In this document: piece by piece, positions 1-8,194 of the stretch
How positions within the stretch are numbered: the first letter of the stretch is position 1
Layout of the letters: each line of letters starts with the position of its first letter
IMG/VR virus record: IMGVR_UViG_3300048586_000622
Span: 1-22,074 of that record
Reading direction: 5' to 3' (one strand)
DNA length: 22,074 nucleotides
Origin: a virus
The notes under the pieces: generated by a model
What the model was told of the DNA's origin: nothing
What the model saw: only the letters and a program-made list of their open reading frames with translations
Database searches by the model: none
Made by a program: the position numbers and the translations under genes

Positions 1-312
1 AACAAATTTTCACCGGAAGTCCGCCAACGCGCCATCCGTATGGTGCTGGATCACGAGGCAGAGCATCCGTCGCGGTGGGCAGCCGTTTCATCTATTGCGG
101 GCAAGATCGGTTGCTCGCCAGCCACGCTGCATGAATGGGTGAAGAAGACCGAGGTCGACAGCGGCAAACGAGCAGGCCTGCCGAGCGACGCGGCCGAGAA
201 GATGAAGGCTCTGGAGCGGGAGAACCGCGAGCTTCGTCAGGCCAACGAGATTTTGCGTAAGGCGTCTGCTTATTTCGCGATGGCGGAGCTCGACCGCCCC
301 TTCAAACGATGA
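1..312 (+). CDS. IS3-family transposase OrfA (partial, 5' end missing)
   Basis: The frame is open from base 1, so the true start lies upstream. The product is the DNA-binding half of an IS3-family transposase. It has an N-terminal helix-turn-helix (around [15 protein letters not shown]) followed by a leucine-zipper-like helix ([21 protein letters not shown]) typical of OrfA, which binds the terminal repeats and allows multimer formation. The stop TGA at 310-312 overlaps the ATG of OrfB in an ATGA. In this family OrfA and OrfB are usually joined by programmed -1 frameshifting to give the active OrfAB. I did not identify a definite slippery site, though AAAC lies in the last codons (304-307). 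Confidence 0.9.
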   Translation, partial: NKFSPEVRQRAIRMVLDHEAEHPSRWAAVSSIAGKIGCSPATLHEWVKKTEVDSGKRAGLPSDAAEKMKALERENRELRQANEILRKASAYFAMAELDRPFKR

Positions 313-1214
313 TCTCGTTCATTGACGAACACCGTGGCGTGTTCGGGGTCGAGCCGATCTGCAGGCTTTTGCCGATTGCCCCGTCAACCTACTACGAGAA
401 CGTCGCCAAGCGCCTGGACGTGGATCGCCTGTCGACCCGCGCCCGCAGCGATATCGGCCTGAAGATCGAGATACGCCGGGTGTTCAATGAGAACTTCCAG
501 GTCTATGGCGTGCGCAAGGTCTGGCGGCAATTGCAGCGGGAGGGCTTCGACATCGCCCGCTGCACTGTCGCTCGGCTTATGAGGGTGATGGGGCTGCAAG
601 GCATCATTCGTGGCAAACCGATCCGCACGACGATCAGTGACAAGACCGGCCCATGCCCGCTCGACCGGGTGAACCGGCACTTCTTCGCGCCTGCGCCGAA
701 CATGCTCTGGCTTTCTGATTTCACGTATGTTGCGACCTGGCAGGGCTTCGTTTACGTCGCGTTCGTAATCGATGCCTTTGCTCGCCGCATCGTCGGTTGG
801 CGGGCAAGTCGGACTGCCCATGCGGGTTTCGTTCTCGATGCACTCGATCAGGCGCTTCATGATCGGCGGCCCGTGCACCGTGGTGGACTGGTCCACCATT
901 CCGACCGCGGATCGCAATATGTGTCCATTCGCTATTCCGAACGGCTAGCGGAAGCGGGCATCGAGCCGTCTGTCGGAAGTGTCGGCGACAGCTATGACAA
1001 CGCTCTCGCCGAAACGATCAATGGTCTTTACAAGGCCGAGGTCATCCATCGGCGAGGACCGTGGCGAACCTTCGAAGCCGTGGAGTTCGCCACTTTGGAA
1101 TGGGTCGACTGGTTCAATAACCGCCGCCTTCTGGAGCCCATCGGCAACATACCGCCAGCCGAAGCCGAAGAACGATATTACGCCATGCTGGACGCACCGG
1201 CCGTGGCCGCTTAA
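309..1214 (+). CDS. IS3-family transposase OrfB, DDE catalytic domain
   Basis: This 301-aa protein is the catalytic subunit of an IS3-family transposase (integrase core, rve superfamily), which cuts and joins DNA at the element ends. The N-terminal part (residues 1-100) has the HTH_21-like region with the [10 protein letters not shown] motif. The DDE triad is visible as D137 (WLSDFTYV), D199 (HHSDRGSQY) and E235 ([12 protein letters not shown]), with the usual lysine seven residues after the glutamate. Length and motifs match intact family members. It overlaps OrfA by four bases. The end at 1214 lies about 40 bases inside the probable right end of the element. Confidence 0.93.
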   Translation: MISFIDEHRGVFGVEPICRLLPIAPSTYYENVAKRLDVDRLSTRARSDIGLKIEIRRVFNENFQVYGVRKVWRQLQREGFDIARCTVARLMRVMGLQGIIRGKPIRTTISDKTGPCPLDRVNRHFFAPAPNMLWLSDFTYVATWQGFVYVAFVIDAFARRIVGWRASRTAHAGFVLDALDQALHDRRPVHRGGLVHHSDRGSQYVSIRYSERLAEAGIEPSVGSVGDSYDNALAETINGLYKAEVIHRRGPWRTFEAVEFATLEWVDWFNNRRLLEPIGNIPPAEAEERYYAMLDAPAVAA

Positions 1215-1226
1215 CTTAAATGAAAT

Positions 1227-1253
1227 GGCCTCCGGCAAACCCGGCGCGGTTCA
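1227..1253 (+). repeat. Probable right terminal inverted repeat of the IS3 element
   Basis: The GC-rich segment after the OrfB stop ends in GCGGTTCA. Read on the opposite strand it begins TGAACCGCGCCGGGTTTGCC, which has the TG start expected of IS3-family termini. The left partner is not in the window, so the exact inner boundary is inferred. Confidence 0.5.
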
Positions 1254-1349
1254 CTCACTTATTGGTACAATTGCCGGCGGCGTCTTGCAAAAGAGAGGCG
1301 CAACAAACCTCGTTAAAAACGTACTATATGAAGGCCGCTTAGGGCTTAT

Positions 1350-2117
1350 TCAAAAGCGTCGACGACTAGGCCCACGTTGGGCCAGCAGTGTCTCAAGCTC
1401 CAACAATCGACGACGGTTCTCTGCACTGTGCGATTCAAACCCGCGCAGATGTTCCCCATTCATATAGTGTCCAATTACTCCGCTCTTCAATACCGGCATA
1501 AAGGACACCTTCCCCAGCTGAAAGACCAAATGCCAGAGGAGGTCGAAATTGGACGCAAGCCCGAATGCAGTAAAATCCACCTCTCCGAAATCGAGGAAGA
1601 CCTTGCAGCGACTTCCAGTCCACCGTTGTACTATCGCGGGAGCTTTTGCAGTAGGCATCCACCATGCGCGAAGCTCAGCAAAAAAATCTGGCTCAGCACT
1701 AAAAACAGCGCGGCGGAAAGCTTCGGCATCTCGCTTAAGCCTAGTTCCACTCACGATCCAAGCCATTTGCGGGCGATAGAAAGCCTCCCGTGAAGCCAAT
1801 TCATCCGGGTGTAGAGCTGAGTATTGAAATTCAATGACTTCGCCGCTGGGGGTCTTGATATCGGCAATGTGGACCTCCCCGCTATCAGCGAGGTGACGCA
1901 CTTCCTGCCACTCCTTAGGAAACTTGTCTTTCCAGCCCCGGTGCCATTCCGTTTCCGGCTCTCACCAGTGGTCACACTCAAGGCGACCTTTATGGGCCCA
2001 ATGATGAAGTTTCTTAGCCCCACATTTTGCGATCATTGGCGATCCGCAACCGATGCAAGCACCTAGCAGTTTCGGGGTTGCTTCCTGACGGACTCCGTCT
2101 ACCAAGGCATATTTCAT
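1350..2117 (-). pseudogene. CoiA-like nuclease gene interrupted by a TGA nonsense codon
   Basis: Read leftwards from the ATG at 2117, the frame encodes a protein of about 255 aa resembling the competence CoiA-like family. It has an N-terminal zinc-finger-like part (CIGCG at 21-25, then KCGAKKLHHWAHK) and a PD-(D/E)XK-type nuclease core: E-x-E-W-H near residues 55-59, HIADIK, and IEFQYS carrying the ExQ signature. Codon 52 is TGA (bases 1964-1962), exactly where homologues would be expected to have the second W of WWEPETEWH, so a TGG to TGA change is the simplest cause. The rest of the frame stays open to the stop at 1350, which suggests a recent event or a sequencing error. A shorter product could restart at the ATG at 1901 but would lack the zinc finger and the first catalytic motif. 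Assignment is by recognised motifs only. Confidence 0.75.
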
Positions 2118-2200
2118 CCTACGCTCCAAGTGCCTTTAGCTGTGCCATCATCTACAAAGTAAACGGCAATTGTATAGGAACTTAGATACGCCAGGCAGGG

Positions 2201-2353
2201 ATACGTAAATGTGCAATATGGGAGTGGGAAAGCAAACAAATACGGATTCTGCATCCCCGACGCTCCATTCAGTTGCACTGTGATTTGTTCACGATCTGAT
2301 CGAAATCCGTAAATGTTCTATATGGGAGTGGGGAGCCAAACATTTACGGATTT
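2201..2353. repeat. Pair of 49-bp imperfect direct repeats
   Basis: Copy 1 (2201-2249) and copy 2 (2305-2353) agree at 40 of 49 positions by direct comparison and start 104 bases apart. Both contain the shared block ATATGGGAGTGGG, and both begin with a TA/TC-CGTAAATGT arm and end with a TACGGATT arm. In copy 2 the two arms are exact inverted complements; in copy 1 the symmetry is degraded. They lie on the 3' side of polB. Confidence 0.85.
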
Positions 2354-2354
2354 C
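2302..2354. repeat. Perfect 16-bp inverted repeat with a 21-base centre
   Basis: GAAATCCGTAAATGTT at 2302-2317 and AACATTTACGGATTTC at 2339-2354 are exact inverted complements. The centre contains GGGAGTGGGG. As RNA it would make a strong hairpin on the polB transcript, but no U-tract follows on either strand, so it is not an obvious rho-independent terminator. A protein-binding, origin or recombination site is equally possible. Confidence 0.85.
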
Positions 2355-2392
2355 ACCTTTCCATCATCGCCAACGGTAGGGGAAGGCGTGGG

Positions 2393-2461
2393 AAAAACTC
2401 TAAAATCGATGAGAAAAACTCACCTCATGCAGCAGCCTTCTCGGGCGATTTTAGAGTTTTT
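2393..2461. repeat. Perfect 16-bp inverted repeat overlapping the polB 3' end
   Basis: AAAAACTCTAAAATCG at 2393-2408 and CGATTTTAGAGTTTTT at 2446-2461 are exact inverted complements separated by 37 bases. The right arm lies in the last codons of the polymerase gene (K-T-L-K-S), so the hairpin would form across its stop codon in the leftward transcript. It could act in transcription termination or mRNA protection. The transcript after the hairpin continues CCCACGCC rather than with a U-tract, apart from the Ts inside the arm. Confidence 0.75.
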
Positions 2462-5103
2462 TGCAGGGCTTCTCCCGGGATAAACAACTCAATTTCTAAC
2501 TCTGGATAAAACTCTGCCCGCAACTTCATCAATGCTTCGATGACCCTATCGGTATCCGGCGTGCGATGCGGCTCGAACGGCTTTCTCTTGCCGTTGTCGA
2601 TATCGCTGATTTTGCACGGTATACCGCAACTCACCAGAGCGTTAATGAAATCCGCATGCTTCAATTTCAGGTTACTACGGATGAGATCGAATCCTGCCTG
2701 ATGTTGCTGATAAGCCCGGGTTAGGTCCTCTCGAAGCCTTTTGATATCCCCATCAGCTTGCCGCAGATATTTCTTGGCTCTATCTCCAAGAGAATCCTTG
2801 GATGTGCGGTACGTCGTGAACGCGCTGTAATCCTTGAGTGATTTCAGAACACGAGGGGATTTCTTGTTGTAGCTTTCCCAGTATTCGCGCACGAGGTTGA
2901 ATTCTGTAACATCCTCGACCGGCCGCGTTTCAAATGTGAGATGTGTGTGCTGCCCACCTTCAAATTCAAAGGTAGTATCGCGTGCATTTGCGGGTGTTCT
3001 TTTCCAGTCAAATTCCATTGAAAGACGTTTGGTCACTGAACGAAATACGAAATCGGTTTCGCCACGCAGCATTTCTTTGATGCCGACGCCTGATTTGTAC
3101 TCGAATTTCTGATCGGGATAGCGGTTTAGGAACAGGCGTAGCGTCTGTTGGTTCTCTTCAAATGGATCATTGAGCGGATTTGTCTTGATACCCCCTTTTT
3201 GCAAGACGATTCCGTTGTCACCATCACCCATTTTCAACGTTGCCGCGCCGCGGGTTCGCCAGCCGACAGGTTGGCGAACTGTATGCTTGATCTCCAATGG
3301 ATTGCTGTTGTCGAGATGACGACGAGTTGCTCGAAACGATTTGAACAACTCACCGCTGGTAGCCGTTTCGATATCTTGGTCGCTGGCATTTGAGAGGAAG
3401 CCATCGGTTGTCACGCTGAAAACATGTACATGTTCGGCAAAGCCGTTGAGAATTTCACCGAGGACCGCCCTTGTATATGACGTGATGAATGATGCGAAAT
3501 ATGGCTGTGTGATCTTGCTCGGCGGAAGCGCTTCCATTCCATCGTCTTGTAGGTTGTATACCCGCTTTTCGCGCAGGCCCTGTGCCGTCTTTCCGTAAGT
3601 GCTGTTTCCCACCTCTTTCCAGAACAGGTTGTCAAAAGTCCCCTTCGGATGCGCCATGCGCTTTTCGATGCTGGTCTTGATGAAGTCCCTGAAAGCCGGA
3701 TGATGGCGATTGGTGGGAACATGTACACCCTTACGGAATGTCAATCGTGCACCGAGCTTCTTGGCCAGGTACAGCTCTGGCGCTGCGCACTTCGAATTGC
3801 CTTTGCGAGGAAAAATAATCCCATTGGCCGTGCGAACAGGCAGTGTCGGAAAGCGTACAGACTGCGGGAATTCGAAATCCACCGAGAAGAAGCTGAGATC
3901 GTGCGGCCCGACGTCATCAAGCGCTGTCAGATTGGTGATGTTATCCCAGTCAGGCATGCCGATTAATGACATTGCCGTCGTGTATGCCGAACTGAGGTCG
4001 TGATCCCGCCACTCTCCTTCATCCGCAATGCCGAAAATGAACTGCTCGTTCCGGCCGCCGTGGTAGGTCTCCGTTATGAACGCCTCGTTGAAATACGCTT
4101 CCTCCTTCAGCGGCGTCACGGTCTTGGTTTTGAAATAGCCGTGCTTCTTGCTGAAGATTTTCTCTTTGACGGTATCGCGTCCCAAGATTTGATTGCTGTC
4201 CAACCCTTTTTGTTGCCATCCCTGAAGCAGGAGTTTTGTCCCAAAGGAGGTTAAGGTTGCCGGCATTTTGAACGATGCGAAAAGCGTCTGGCTTTGCTGA
4301 ATGATACGCTCTGCAAAGCGTACGCACACCTGAGCATCACGGATTGCATACTCGCGGAAATCGCTCCATCGCTCCCTACGAAAGCGCGCCATGTTCTCCT
4401 TGATTTCCCTGTCTTCCTGCTGGGTTTTGCCGAGTTGAATCTTCGGGAAGCCAAGAAGATCGCCGATACCTGCCAAGGATTTCGCGTTGCTCGGCGCAAG
4501 CAGAATGGTATCGCGGACAAGGACGCTGAACTCTGCAATCGCTGTATCAGCCTCGCCAAACTTTACGGAAATTGCGCTGTCGATGCTGACGAATGTGCTT
4601 CTGACGTTGGAAGTCAGCCGAGCATTGTCCTTGAAGTCGCTGAATGCGGGAAAGTCCGCCCGGATAAAATGGCCGAGGAGGTAGATGGAATTTGGCAGCT
4701 TCAGATCGGGAAATTTCTCTATCAGTGAACCGATCGCAAAGCCCACAAACTCGGTGAGGGTCAAGCGCTGATCCGCATCGGGAATAATAATCCCGTCAGC
4801 TTCAGGTGCGTCGGCCTGTACGTCTTTGGTGATCAGCTTGATTGAAAACTGGTAGGAAAGAAGCTCGTTTTTTGCACCTGCTTCAATGGTGCTCTCCAGT
4901 TCGTTGTCAGCTACCGACTGATATTCGGTGTCAAAACCGATGAGGAGATGAGCGCTTGGCTCTTTCTTTCGCCGTTGTTTTTTTCCGGCGACAGGGGGCT
5001 CAGAAATGTTCTGGCTTTGAATGGTGACAGTTTTTGTTCTGCCGCCGTGATCGTCAGGTTCGATCTTAAAGGTGAATTCGTTCGCAAGCGTGGACTTATG
5101 CAT
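2425..5103 (-). CDS. Family B DNA polymerase, probable primer-independent (piPolB) type
   Basis: This 892-aa protein is a replicative family B DNA polymerase of the viral/organellar group (DNA_pol_B_2). The proofreading domain shows Exo I GFDTEY (56-61), Exo II GHFIRADF (144-151) and Exo III YAIRDAQ (252-258). Polymerase motif A is HDLSSAY (D369), motif B is KEVGNSTYGK (496-505) and motif C is VTTDGF (D567). All catalytic acids appear present. Protein-primed phage enzymes of the phi29 type are near 575 aa, whereas bacterial piPolBs are near 850-900 aa. The length, the lack of a visible terminal-protein gene and the divergent neighbouring tyrosine recombinase together suggest a pipolin polymerase, which can start synthesis without an external primer. 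The start is set by AAAGGGAG seven bases before the ATG at 5103. Family B is certain; the piPolB subgroup is inferred. Confidence 0.93.
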   Translation of the reverse strand: MHKSTLANEFTFKIEPDDHGGRTKTVTIQSQNISEPPVAGKKQRRKKEPSAHLLIGFDTEYQSVADNELESTIEAGAKNELLSYQFSIKLITKDVQADAPEADGIIIPDADQRLTLTEFVGFAIGSLIEKFPDLKLPNSIYLLGHFIRADFPAFSDFKDNARLTSNVRSTFVSIDSAISVKFGEADTAIAEFSVLVRDTILLAPSNAKSLAGIGDLLGFPKIQLGKTQQEDREIKENMARFRRERWSDFREYAIRDAQVCVRFAERIIQQSQTLFASFKMPATLTSFGTKLLLQGWQQKGLDSNQILGRDTVKEKIFSKKHGYFKTKTVTPLKEEAYFNEAFITETYHGGRNEQFIFGIADEGEWRDHDLSSAYTTAMSLIGMPDWDNITNLTALDDVGPHDLSFFSVDFEFPQSVRFPTLPVRTANGIIFPRKGNSKCAAPELYLAKKLGARLTFRKGVHVPTNRHHPAFRDFIKTSIEKRMAHPKGTFDNLFWKEVGNSTYGKTAQGLREKRVYNLQDDGMEALPPSKITQPYFASFITSYTRAVLGEILNGFAEHVHVFSVTTDGFLSNASDQDIETATSGELFKSFRATRRHLDNSNPLEIKHTVRQPVGWRTRGAATLKMGDGDNGIVLQKGGIKTNPLNDPFEENQQTLRLFLNRYPDQKFEYKSGVGIKEMLRGETDFVFRSVTKRLSMEFDWKRTPANARDTTFEFEGGQHTHLTFETRPVEDVTEFNLVREYWESYNKKSPRVLKSLKDYSAFTTYRTSKDSLGDRAKKYLRQADGDIKRLREDLTRAYQQHQAGFDLIRSNLKLKHADFINALVSCGIPCKISDIDNGKRKPFEPHRTPDTDRVIEALMKLRAEFYPELEIELFIPGEALQKTLKSPEKAAA

Positions 5104-5246
5104 CTACTCCCTTTCTAGAGTTGACCACATCGAGGTGTGGGGAGCGGCGATATAATCCTAAAGGTCTCCTAATGCAAGTTCGCGTTGTGGCGTTGAGCAA
5201 TGCCCTGCTTCGGCGGGACAATCCCGCTGTTACGAAAAGGGAGCCT
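5104..5246. promoter_or_regulatory. Divergent promoter region between polB and the integrase gene
   Basis: The two genes start back to back. Rightwards, TATAAT at 5151-5156 is a consensus -10 for the integrase; its best-placed -35 is weak (the TTGACC at 5121-5126 is 24 bases away, too far for a standard spacer). Leftwards, AAAGGGAG precedes the polB ATG, and ATTATA on the minus strand overlaps the same -10. The near-palindrome CCACATCGAGGTGTGG (5125-5140) lies between the two starts and could be an operator controlling both genes. The integrase mRNA would have a leader of about 80 bases if transcription begins near 5163. Confidence 0.5.
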
Positions 5247-6335
5247 ATGTCGCTGGTAAAACGCGGAAATTCCAAGTTCTGGTATGTGCAGTTTCAGATC
5301 GATCATCGAACGATAGTCCGTTCGACAAAGACGACCGACCGCAAGGTTGCCGAACAGGTCGCGGCGAAGATTCGCGCTGATGTCCACGCTGAACTGCTGC
5401 TCGGCAAAAAGGAGCTGATCACGCTGGAGACGGCGCTTCGTCGGTTTGCGAACACGAAGGCTGGAACCGCGAACTACCGCAATCTGGAAAGCCAAATCAG
5501 GATCATTCTGAGGACTATCGACTGCTCGACTCCTCTGCCGAAGGTCAATTCCGACACGCTGGAACAGTTTCGGCAGAAGCGTTTATCCCAAGGGTGCGGA
5601 TCGCAGACGATCAAGCACGGAATGAACTGTTTGATGGGAGCAATCCGGCTTGCTCGAAAGGACGGTTATCAATGTCCGTCAATCGACGCCCCCTTGATTA
5701 GAACAGCAAATTCCAGAGTGCGGTATCTGAGTGTTGAGGAAGAGCGCCGCCTACTGCGCGAATTAGACCCTACACGCGTCACCAATGGTCTATCTGCTGA
5801 ACCCGCTCGTCGTGCTGATCGCCAGAAATGGATGCAGGACAATTATGATCTGGTCGTCATGCTGATCGACACCGGCGCGCGCTATAGCGAAGTCGCCAAT
5901 ATCGCATGGAAGGACATCGATCTTAACGGTGGCGAAATACGCTTATGGCGCTCTAAGGTTCAAAACGAGAGCGTGATCTATATGACAGACCGTGTGGAAA
6001 CGATTCTTCGCCGCCGCCGAAGGGAGAGCAACGGTCTGACCGTCTTTGCCAACAAGGCGGGGAAGAGGCGGGGATACTCGGCGATTGCCATCCGCAAGGC
6101 GTTCCGTCGCGCGGGTCTCGATGATTGCACGATCCATACGCTTCGGCATACGCACGCAACGCGCCTTGTTCAAAACGGGCTGTCCATTCAAGAGGTCAAG
6201 GCCGTGCTCGGTCACACCGATATCCGAACGACAATGCGATATGCCCATCTTGAGCAGGCTGTCGTTACCCGCAAAGCGCGTGACATCGTGAATGCCCTCA
6301 ACGCTGCCAATTTCTCTGCTGAAGGTAGAGCGTAA
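5247..6335 (+). CDS. Tyrosine recombinase / integrase (phage integrase family)
   Basis: This 362-aa site-specific recombinase would integrate and excise a mobile element. An N-terminal arm and SAM-like core-binding domain (about residues 55-145) precede a complete catalytic domain. R212 is in DTGARYSEV, K237 in RSKVQ, H297 and R300 in HTLRHTHATR, H323 in LGHTD, and the nucleophile Y332 in MRYAHL. The ATG at 5247 is chosen because AAGGGAG lies just upstream and because MSLVKRGNSKFWYVQF is a normal family start. A longer frame runs to 5121, but that start would overlap the promoter. It diverges from the polymerase gene, and together they form the probable mobile-element core. The last part of the protein looks intact. 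Confidence 0.93.
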   Translation: MSLVKRGNSKFWYVQFQIDHRTIVRSTKTTDRKVAEQVAAKIRADVHAELLLGKKELITLETALRRFANTKAGTANYRNLESQIRIILRTIDCSTPLPKVNSDTLEQFRQKRLSQGCGSQTIKHGMNCLMGAIRLARKDGYQCPSIDAPLIRTANSRVRYLSVEEERRLLRELDPTRVTNGLSAEPARRADRQKWMQDNYDLVVMLIDTGARYSEVANIAWKDIDLNGGEIRLWRSKVQNESVIYMTDRVETILRRRRRESNGLTVFANKAGKRRGYSAIAIRKAFRRAGLDDCTIHTLRHTHATRLVQNGLSIQEVKAVLGHTDIRTTMRYAHLEQAVVTRKARDIVNALNAANFSAEGRA

Positions 6336-6483
6336 GCCTCTCAAGCTTATTGCCTAGCGTGAGTTACATTGGGAACCCTGCTGGAGAGACGTCGGCATCG
6401 TTGCGGTGGGAGAGTTTCCTTCGAGTTTAAGCGCCTAACCCTGCAAGGTCTCGACAAGTGAGGCGGCTCGCCATCAGATGAGG
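6336..6483. other. Short convergent intergenic stretch
   Basis: This lies between the stop of the integrase (rightward) and the stop of the Beta-family gene (leftward). I see no gene and no clear rho-independent terminator for either direction. Confidence 0.4.
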
Positions 6484-7626
6484 TCAAAAAAGCCGAGAAG
6501 CCTGTCTCTGCAGAAATATCTCCATGCGAACAGAAATCCAAAAGGATGGAGAGCTGGAGGGGACACGACCGATTGCAGCTTCTTTAATTTGCTCGACGCC
6601 CCATGATCCAGATAACCCATCAAACTTTGAATCTGCCACAACGTCCGCCGCAACCGATGAATAATGGCTCGCGTACGTGGCCGCCTCTCTTTTTTCACGA
6701 TAGTAAAAGAAACGCCGATCGTTGGTCGGAAAGTCGATACGCGGCCTCCATCCTCCTCTAGCAAAGACAAGATCGTTGCGGATAGGGTTTATCGATCCGT
6801 AATCTCCATAGTATATCCCTGAGTTATCATTGATCTGTCGTATGATTTCTTCGTAAAGATAGGTTTCTTCAGCCCTGAATAGGCCATGATCCTCGCTGCC
6901 CAACTCTGTAACGTTGCTTGGGAAGGAGGTGGCAAGCACGACTATTTCAATTTTTGGAGTCAGCCCTCTAACCTGCTGGATGATTTTGCTGGTTCTAAGT
7001 GCGTGCAGAATTCCGGTTCCGGTACGTATAAACTCATGATCGATCACCAAAATGAAGCGGCGTCCTGAGGAAACATGCTGATTTATCTCTGAGGCCAAAA
7101 GCGTGATGTCGTAAAGAAAGTCTGTGTCGTGCAATACAGAGGCGCGGTATGCCACCGCACCAAACTTTGTCATTAGAGCATCAAGCTGATTCCGAACATT
7201 ATCTTTGTATTCGTCGGCGGTCTCATTATCTGCGGGATTTATAAGAAGCGTGGGAATAATGTTTTTCAACCCATCACAACGCATCTGCAAACAGAAATTC
7301 TGCCAGCGTGAGTAACCGCTATCTGAAATGGTCAACTCGCTGAGTTCTGCGCACGAGAGCGACGGTTCCCGCGTCATGTCGAGAATTGTGACACCACTAT
7401 CCGTGAAGTCACTCAAGGCGGAATCAATACTTTTCTGATAGTCAAAAATTCCTGGTGTGGAAGGCCATTGGTCCTCTGGAACTGCCTGTCCAGCCCTAGG
7501 TTTTTTCCGGCCACGGGTGAGCTCGATTATCGGGATTATGTCCCGCTTATGATGGTGGTTGAAGCTTCGCCAGCAACGTGTTTCAGATTGCGCGGTTTTA
7601 AAAAGCAAAAAATATTCGTTAGCCAT
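6484..7626 (-). CDS. Beta-family protein (T4 Beta-protein-like, PF14350 type)
   Basis: This 380-aa cytoplasmic protein resembles the Beta family named after a phage T4 protein. It has the N-terminal pattern of a short strand, then KRDIIPIIELTRGRKK, a central region with LVIDHEFI, and a C-terminal W-G-V-E-Q-I-K-x-A followed by ISVRMEIFLQ that typically closes these proteins. No enzymatic activity is established for the family, and members often occur in defence islands and prophages. It is the last gene of a three-gene leftward operon: its ATG at 7626 follows the stop of the metallopeptidase gene after a single base, so translational coupling is likely. The pairing with an ImmA/IrrE-type protease suggests a role in sensing or immunity, but this is inference. 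Confidence 0.72.
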   Translation of the reverse strand: MANEYFLLFKTAQSETRCWRSFNHHHKRDIIPIIELTRGRKKPRAGQAVPEDQWPSTPGIFDYQKSIDSALSDFTDSGVTILDMTREPSLSCAELSELTISDSGYSRWQNFCLQMRCDGLKNIIPTLLINPADNETADEYKDNVRNQLDALMTKFGAVAYRASVLHDTDFLYDITLLASEINQHVSSGRRFILVIDHEFIRTGTGILHALRTSKIIQQVRGLTPKIEIVVLATSFPSNVTELGSEDHGLFRAEETYLYEEIIRQINDNSGIYYGDYGSINPIRNDLVFARGGWRPRIDFPTNDRRFFYYREKREAATYASHYSSVAADVVADSKFDGLSGSWGVEQIKEAAIGRVPSSSPSFWISVRMEIFLQRQASRLF

Positions 7627-7627
7627 T

Positions 7628-8194
7628 CTAGCGCACTGCCCATCCTAGCTGGGAAGCCCGAACTCTGACTGCTTCCGGGGAAACATTGAAATTCGTGGCA
7701 ACGGCCCGGACTTCACCATTTGCACGCTTGATGAAATCAACGAACTCTTCTTCAGGCATCAGAATTTCGGCAGCAACCCTATTTGCTTGATATTCAATCG
7801 CGTTTCGCTCGTCATTTCGGAAGAGAATTCTCTCACCCTCGGGTTTAGTTCCGATATGCTCTCTATGTAACTGATAATGCGCATATTCATGCGCCATTGA
7901 GAATCTCTGGCGATTCTTATGATGACGAGAGTTTACTGCGATTTTAAAGCTATTATCGGCCAGCTTCATTATATAAGCGTCCGCGTCGCCAAGATCTTCA
8001 TACGCGAGTTCTAATTCAGGATTCTCTTTAATTGCCTCCTCGATACTCGTGCAGCCGTTCTTTATGAATTGCTTCCGCCGAAAATACTCTAGGATGCGTT
8101 CTGGGGTGTCGAGAGCGGTCGCGTCCAAATCCCTGTCGAACGTGACAGTTCCTAAAACAGAGGGGTCGATAGGTCTGTTGGGTCGCTTCTTCAT
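7628..8194 (-). CDS. ImmA/IrrE-type zinc metallopeptidase
   Basis: This 188-aa protein belongs to the ImmA/IrrE (COG2856) family, whose known members cleave XRE-type repressors to induce mobile elements or stress responses. The zinc motif HEYAH is at residues 102-106 inside FSMAHEYAHYQLH. The expected third ligand E134 stands in NAIEYQANRVAAEILMP, the conserved second helix. The C-terminal part (163-188) looks like a small helical domain, NFNVSPEAVRVRASQLGW, typical of the family. No XRE gene is directly adjacent in this operon; the nearest is at 10528-10791. Its ATG overlaps the TGA of the upstream membrane-protein gene in an ATGA, which supports co-translation. Confidence 0.9.
   Translation of the reverse strand: MKKRPNRPIDPSVLGTVTFDRDLDATALDTPERILEYFRRKQFIKNGCTSIEEAIKENPELELAYEDLGDADAYIMKLADNSFKIAVNSRHHKNRQRFSMAHEYAHYQLHREHIGTKPEGERILFRNDERNAIEYQANRVAAEILMPEEEFVDFIKRANGEVRAVATNFNVSPEAVRVRASQLGWAVR

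Larger units (their letters stand above)
1..1253 (+). mobile_element. IS3-family insertion sequence, left end outside the window
   Basis: Two overlapping transposase frames (OrfA and OrfB) are followed by a probable right end. The sequence TCCGGCAAACCCGGCGCGGTTCA stops at 1253 with the terminal CA expected for IS3-family ends, whose inverted repeats begin with TG and end with CA. The left terminal repeat and the left copy of any target duplication lie before position 1, so neither the ends nor a duplication can be verified. The element sits beside a broken CoiA-like gene and marks the left side of the accessory region. It may be recent, because both frames are open apart from the cut at the window edge. 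Confidence 0.85.
2118..2424. other. Non-coding repeat-rich stretch between the CoiA-like pseudogene and polB
   Basis: No gene is visible here. The stretch holds a weak ribosome-binding region for the CoiA-like gene near 2120-2128, a 49-bp imperfect direct repeat (2201-2249 and 2305-2353), a perfect 16-bp inverted repeat (2302-2354) and the outer arm of a second 16-bp inverted repeat (2393-2408). The concentration of structured repeats next to a self-replication-type polymerase makes it a candidate origin, recombination or regulatory region. Which of these applies is unknown. Confidence 0.6.

Noticed and set aside
384-917. Minus-strand 177-aa frame inside the transposase
   Set aside because: Antisense to OrfB with no ribosome-binding site or recognisable domain.
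5121-5246. Extended N-terminus of the integrase from ATG 5121 or 5172
   Set aside because: The 5121 start would lie upstream of the TATAAT at 5151 and the extra 42 residues do not look like the family. The ATG at 5247 has a better ribosome-binding site, though 5172 cannot be fully excluded.
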